From assembly GCA_964529005.1 (NCBI GenBank), contig CAZGUH010000028.1, forward strand, positions 1-51,577: a DNA stretch of 51,577 nt, given 5' to 3'. Positions 47,887 through 51,577 of the stretch are shown one piece after another. The position numbers and the translations under genes are program-made. Origin of the DNA: CAZGUH01 sp964529005. GTDB lineage: Bacteria > Actinomycetota > Acidimicrobiia > Acidimicrobiales > Ilumatobacteraceae. The notes below the pieces were generated by a model that was not told where the DNA came from, made no database searches, and worked only from the letters and a program-made list of their open reading frames with translations. Each line of letters starts with the position of its first letter. Position 1 is the first letter of the stretch.

Positions 47887-49037
47887 TGCGACGTCGGCTC
47901 TACGACGAAACCCACGAGATGTTCAGGGCAACGGTCCGCGGGTTTCTCGAACGCGAAGTCGCGCCCCACTTCCTCGAATGGGAGCGCGCCGGGGTCGTCG
48001 ACACCGGTCTCTACCAGACCGCAGGTTCGCTCGGATTGATGGGTTTGGGCGTGTCCGAAGAGTTCGGCGGCGGCGGAACGAATGACTATCGGTTCGAGGC
48101 AATCCTGCACGAGGAGTTGGGCGGGAGCGGCATGCTCGGCGCGTGTCAGGGGATCCTCAACCACAACGTCGCCGTCGCGTACTTCCGGGCGCTGACGAAC
48201 GCCGAGCAACAGCAGCGGTGGTTCCCCGGTCTGGCGTCGGGAAAACTCTTGGCCACCGTCGCTATGACGGAGCCGGGCACGGGGTCCGACCTCAGTTCCA
48301 TCGCCACCAATGCAGTCCGCGATGGGGACGAGTTCGTGCTCAATGGCGCCAAGATCTTCATCTCCAGTGGGACGACCAGCGATCTGGTCATCGTCGCGTG
48401 TCGCACCGGCTCCGACGCGCTCCCCCATCGCAACCTGAGCCTGCTCGTCGTCGAAGCAGGCATGCCCGGATTCTCGCGCGGCCGCAACCTCGAGAAGATC
48501 GGCCAACACGCCGCGGACACGGCAGAGCTCTTCTTCGACGACGTCCGGGTCCCGATGGCCAACCTGATCGGACAGGAGGGACGCGGCTTCTACCACCTGA
48601 TCGACAACCTGGCAGGCGAGCGCCTCGGCATCGCCTCTGTTGCCGTCGCCCACGCCGAGGCTGCGTTCGGATGGACGTTGGAGTACGCCAAACACCGACA
48701 TGCTTTCGGATCGCCGATCGGCGCGTTCCAACACAACCGGTTCACGCTGGCGACGATGCGCACGGAGTTAGACATCGCACGGGTCTTCGTCGATCACCAG
48801 ATCGCGGCGTTCAACGAGGGCGAACTCACTGCCGAAGAGGCCGCCGAAGCGAAGTGGTGGTGTACCGACCTCAATCGCCGGGTGCTCGACGCGTGCCTTC
48901 AGTTGCACGGCGGCTACGGCTACATGGAGGAGTACCCGATCGCCAGAGCCTGGCGCGATGGGCGCGCGATGAGCATCTACGGAGGCACGAACGAGATCAT
49001 GCGGGATCTCATCGGCCGTCGAGTGCTGGGGGTGTGA
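47886..49037 (+). CDS. Acyl-CoA dehydrogenase (long-chain/isovaleryl-like active site)
   Basis: A 383-residue flavoprotein of usual length. M-T-E-P-G-T-G-S-D at 127-135, F-I-S-S-G in the middle, and Y-G-G-T-N-E-I-M near the end. As Gly stands where medium-chain enzymes have the catalytic Glu (Y-E-G-T), the base is probably Glu245 in A-G-E-R-L, as in long-chain and isovaleryl-CoA dehydrogenases. It oxidises an acyl-CoA and passes electrons to ETF. ATG 47886 overlaps the upstream stop (TAATG) and follows GGAGGAACC. Confidence 0.94.
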   Translation: MRRRLYDETHEMFRATVRGFLEREVAPHFLEWERAGVVDTGLYQTAGSLGLMGLGVSEEFGGGGTNDYRFEAILHEELGGSGMLGACQGILNHNVAVAYFRALTNAEQQQRWFPGLASGKLLATVAMTEPGTGSDLSSIATNAVRDGDEFVLNGAKIFISSGTTSDLVIVACRTGSDALPHRNLSLLVVEAGMPGFSRGRNLEKIGQHAADTAELFFDDVRVPMANLIGQEGRGFYHLIDNLAGERLGIASVAVAHAEAAFGWTLEYAKHRHAFGSPIGAFQHNRFTLATMRTELDIARVFVDHQIAAFNEGELTAEEAAEAKWWCTDLNRRVLDACLQLHGGYGYMEEYPIARAWRDGRAMSIYGGTNEIMRDLIGRRVLGV

Positions 49038-49039
49038 CG

Positions 49040-50665
49040 ATGCGCAACGTAGACGGGTGGTACGGATCGGCTGGGGAGACCACGCCACTCCACTTGCTGC
49101 GCTCAGCGGTCGACGCGACTCCCGACCGCCCCTTCCTCGATTTCAGCGGGCAACTGTGGAGCTACGCCGACGTCTGGTCTCGGGCCTGTGCGATGGCGAA
49201 CGGGTTCCGGAAACTTGGAGTCGGCGCGGGTGACACCGTCGCCACGATGCTCGACAACAACATCGACGGTGTTGCGGCATGGTTTGCGGCCAACATGGTC
49301 GGTGGCATCTGGGTCGGTGTCAACACGGCGTTGCGAGGTGAGTTCCTACGCCATGTCATCGCCGACACCGGGGCACGGATCGTGCTCTGCGAACCGGACC
49401 TGGAGGAGCGATTCGCAACGCTGGGGGCCGGGCTGCCATCGCTCGAGACCCTCGCGATCAGGGGAAGGCCGAGCGGCGCCGCGCACACGGGGTATCGCCC
49501 AATGCCGCTCGAGGAACTGGTCGCTGGAGCCGAGATCTCATGGAACGAGCCCGCAGCAACCGACATTTCGCTTCTGGTGTACACGGGCGGCACGACCGGA
49601 CCTTCGAAGGGCTGCATCATCCCGCACGGGTACGTGGTCAACCTTGCCCGGTGCTTCATCGACCAGACCGCGCGTGGGCCCGAGGAGCTCAACTGGAGCC
49701 CGCTGCCGATGTATCACTTCAACCTGATCGGGAACACGATCACGGCAACCCTGCTGGTCCGCGGAACGGCCGCGATCGCACCACGGTTCTCGGTGTCGGG
49801 CTTCTGGCCCGAGATCGAGCGGACTGCGGCGAAAGTCGTCAACCTTCTGGGCTCGATGGGGACGCTGATCGCGCAGATGCCCGATACGCCGGAGATGACC
49901 CGGTGCCGGAACCAGGTGCGGGTGGTACATGGTTCCCCCTTCGCCCCCGATGTACAGCAGGTGTGGCGAGACCGTTTCGGGGTCGAGAAGGTGGGCGGGG
50001 TCACCTACGGACTCACCGAGGCCGTGCCGTTGACCACGCTGTCGTTTGGGGATTGGGAGCCCCCCGGCAGCTCGGGACGGCGCAACGATCGGGACTTCGA
50101 CGTTCGGATCTTCGACGACGCAGACCGTGAGCTCGGACCGAACGAGGTCGGCGAGGTCGTCGCGAGACCACGCCGGGCCGGCGTGATGTTCAAGGGGTAC
50201 TGGCAGCGTCCTGAGGCCACCGTCGCCGCGACGCGAGAGTTGTGGTTCCGCACGGGCGATCTCGGCAAGTTCGACGACGACGGCTACTTCTACTTCGTCG
50301 ACCGCAAGAAGGACTACCTCCGACGTCGGGGCGAGAACATCTCGAGCCAAGAGCTTGAATCGGTCTACCTCGTCCATCCGGACATCGAGCAGGTCGCCGT
50401 GCACGCGGTGCCGTCGGAGGTCGGCGAAGACGAGGTGAAGGTGACGGCCGTGCGGACAGTCGGCTCGACCCTCTCCCCCGAGGAGCTTTTCGAGTGGTCG
50501 AAGGAGCGAGTTCCGTACTTCGCGCTTCCCCGCTACATCGAATTTCGTGCAGCCCTGCCGGTCAGCGCGGTCGGCCGTGTCTTCAAGCACCTCCTGCGTG
50601 ACGAGGGATGTACGCCGAACACCTGGGATCGCGAGAGTGCCGGAGTGGCCTGGGAGCGCCGATGA
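49040..50665 (+). CDS. AMP-dependent acyl-CoA ligase
   Basis: A 541-residue adenylate-forming enzyme. The P-loop Y-T-G-G-T-T-G-P-S-K-G is at 181-191, then Y-G-L-T-E, W-F-R-T-G-D-L-G, the hinge D-R-K-K-D-Y and R-R-R-G-E-N-I-S, with the catalytic Lys in V-G-R-V-F-K-H near 522. It couples an acid to CoA through an acyl-AMP and should supply the substrate of the acyl-CoA dehydrogenase. ATG 49040 is 2 bp after the upstream stop; the frame is open earlier but inside the dehydrogenase gene. Confidence 0.94.
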   Translation: MRNVDGWYGSAGETTPLHLLRSAVDATPDRPFLDFSGQLWSYADVWSRACAMANGFRKLGVGAGDTVATMLDNNIDGVAAWFAANMVGGIWVGVNTALRGEFLRHVIADTGARIVLCEPDLEERFATLGAGLPSLETLAIRGRPSGAAHTGYRPMPLEELVAGAEISWNEPAATDISLLVYTGGTTGPSKGCIIPHGYVVNLARCFIDQTARGPEELNWSPLPMYHFNLIGNTITATLLVRGTAAIAPRFSVSGFWPEIERTAAKVVNLLGSMGTLIAQMPDTPEMTRCRNQVRVVHGSPFAPDVQQVWRDRFGVEKVGGVTYGLTEAVPLTTLSFGDWEPPGSSGRRNDRDFDVRIFDDADRELGPNEVGEVVARPRRAGVMFKGYWQRPEATVAATRELWFRTGDLGKFDDDGYFYFVDRKKDYLRRRGENISSQELESVYLVHPDIEQVAVHAVPSEVGEDEVKVTAVRTVGSTLSPEELFEWSKERVPYFALPRYIEFRAALPVSAVGRVFKHLLRDEGCTPNTWDRESAGVAWERR

Positions 50666-51528
50666 TCCAGCGTCCCGCGCCTCGCACCATTTCCGCTGTC
50701 GGGTTCATCGGACTCGGCGACCAGGGCGCCCCCATGGCGCGGGCGATCGCGGAACGCGGATGGGTCCTCCACGTATGGGCTCGGCGTCCACAGTCGCTCG
50801 CCGCGCTCGGCGGCGTACCACACACGGTGAGCCGCAGCGTCGCCGAGCTGGGCAGGAACTGCGATCTGATCGGTCTCTGCCTCAGGCATGACGGCGACGT
50901 CGAAGGCCTCCTTCCGGATCTGCTGGGGGCCGTGCGCCCCGGCAGCATCGTGGTGAACCACGGCACCGGCTCCCCCGACACATGCCGATCTTTCGAACAC
51001 GCGGCGGAGCAAGCGGGCGCATACGTATTGGACGCACCCGTCAGCGGCGGAGCCGCTGCGGCAGCGGAGCACGCGTTGACGGTCATGGTCGGCGGCGACG
51101 CCGACGCGTTCGCGCGGGCGGAGCCAGTCCTCACTGCGTTCGCGCGTTCGATCGTTCATCTGGGCCCCGCCGGCTCCGGCCAGATCGCCAAGTTGCTCAA
51201 CAACGCTCTATATGCCGCCAACCTCGCCAATGCGAGCGACATGCTCGTCGTCGCCGAGTCCCTCGGCTTCGACGTCCAGAAGGTTGCCCAGATTGTCGAG
51301 ACCAGCAGCGGAGCAAGCTTCGCGCTTCAAGCCCTGAGCCGCCACATCCCGATGGATGCGGTGCAGCATGCCCAGGACCTGGTGCGCAAGGATCTCACAC
51401 ACTTCGCCGAACTCCTGCAAACTCGCGGCGTCGACGCGATGGGCCTCGCTGCCAACGCTCGACGCGGCATCGACGCCATCCCGGCTTCGGTACAGCGAAT
51501 CGGAGCGGGCGGCCCAGTGTCCGAATGA
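50662..51528 (+). CDS. NAD(P)-dependent oxidoreductase, 3-hydroxyisobutyrate dehydrogenase family
   Basis: A 288-residue beta-hydroxyacid dehydrogenase with G-F-I-G-L-G-D-Q-G near residue 14, D-A-P-V-S-G-G and the catalytic Lys in G-S-G-Q-I-A-K-L-L-N-N. The Gln in place of Met in the coenzyme motif sets it apart from the paralogue at 42575-43528. ATG 50662 overlaps the ligase stop (ATGA). It is the last complete gene of the window; only a 13-codon open frame (51533-51574) follows. Confidence 0.91.
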   Translation: MIQRPAPRTISAVGFIGLGDQGAPMARAIAERGWVLHVWARRPQSLAALGGVPHTVSRSVAELGRNCDLIGLCLRHDGDVEGLLPDLLGAVRPGSIVVNHGTGSPDTCRSFEHAAEQAGAYVLDAPVSGGAAAAAEHALTVMVGGDADAFARAEPVLTAFARSIVHLGPAGSGQIAKLLNNALYAANLANASDMLVVAESLGFDVQKVAQIVETSSGASFALQALSRHIPMDAVQHAQDLVRKDLTHFAELLQTRGVDAMGLAANARRGIDAIPASVQRIGAGGPVSE

Positions 51529-51577
51529 CCCGATGAGTGAACGATTCGACCGGGTCGCCCCGAGCAACCCCTAGCGC

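Noticed and set aside
51533..51574. Short open frame at the right edge (13 codons)
   Set aside because: It ends with TAG before the window edge, has no ribosome binding site and no recognisable content.
1..51577. CRISPR arrays, tRNA/rRNA genes, transposases or phage genes
   Set aside because: None were seen; spaces between genes are short and no repeat-spacer pattern, cloverleaf or integrase was noticed on reading.

Overview
The window is 51.6 kb of GC-rich DNA with tightly packed genes. It reads as a chromosomal catabolic region of an actinobacterium. Supporting signs are GTG/TTG starts, 4-bp start/stop overlaps, apparently leaderless genes, several luciferase-like (F420-type) oxidoreductases, and many family III CoA-transferases, enoyl-CoA hydratases and amidohydrolases. 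The mix resembles Acidimicrobiia or Mycobacteriales; the class is an inference from gene content, not from a marker gene. I saw no rRNA, tRNA, CRISPR array, insertion sequence or phage gene.

Layout. 1-5.7 kb: an AHSA1/SRPBCC protein (cut by the window edge) with its ArsR-type regulator, an RhlA-like alpha/beta hydrolase, and a three-gene ferric-iron-type ABC importer. 5.8-10.4 kb: an SDR, an alpha/beta hydrolase, an N-acyl-D-amino-acid deacylase-like amidohydrolase and a small amidohydrolase. 10.6-14.9 kb (minus strand): enoyl-CoA hydratase, aldehyde dehydrogenase, a second hydratase and a zinc alcohol dehydrogenase. 15.3-21.4 kb (plus): a complete Dpp/Opp-type ABC importer (two permeases, two ATPases, lipoprotein) followed by a small Cys-containing protein of unknown function and a strong terminator. 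21.5-26.2 kb (plus): two MaoC/FAS1-like dehydratases and a double-length CoA-transferase. 26.2-31.2 kb (minus, convergent): two enoyl-CoA hydratase-like proteins, an SDR and two more CoA-transferases. 31.5-33.8 kb (plus): FAD aromatic hydroxylase and a cupin-like protein. 33.8-35.8 kb (minus): amidohydrolase and a duplicated EthD protein. 36-40.9 kb (plus): luciferase-like oxidoreductase, cytochrome P450, amidohydrolase, RraA/aldolase-like protein, ABM-domain protein, TetR regulator. 40.9-43.5 kb (minus): agarase-like glycoside hydrolase lipoprotein and a 3-hydroxyisobutyrate-dehydrogenase-like protein. 43.7-51.5 kb: SDR, luciferase-like oxidoreductase (minus), then an operon of amidohydrolase, luciferase-like oxidoreductase, acyl-CoA dehydrogenase, acyl-CoA ligase and a second 3-hydroxyisobutyrate-dehydrogenase-like protein.

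The gene set fits uptake, hydroxylation, CoA activation and beta-oxidation-like breakdown of one or more organic acids, probably cyclic or aromatic. The substrate cannot be read from the sequence.

The most interesting signal is regulatory. A palindrome of the form YGGAA-N6-TTCCR (16 bp), often with TATGAT or a similar -10 hexamer at its centre, recurs in at least eight intergenic promoter regions between 10.5 and 43.6 kb (four exact GGAA-N6-TTCC cores; the others one base or one spacing unit off). In five cases it lies on or between recognisable -35/-10 hexamers. It seems to tie the scattered transcription units into one repressor-controlled regulon; the TetR gene at 40.0 kb is the obvious in-window candidate regulator. 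Several of these promoters appear to make leaderless mRNAs, which changes the best start codon of at least one gene (GTG 21520 rather than ATG 21508) and reveals a possible 23-residue leader ORF coupled to the FAD hydroxylase.
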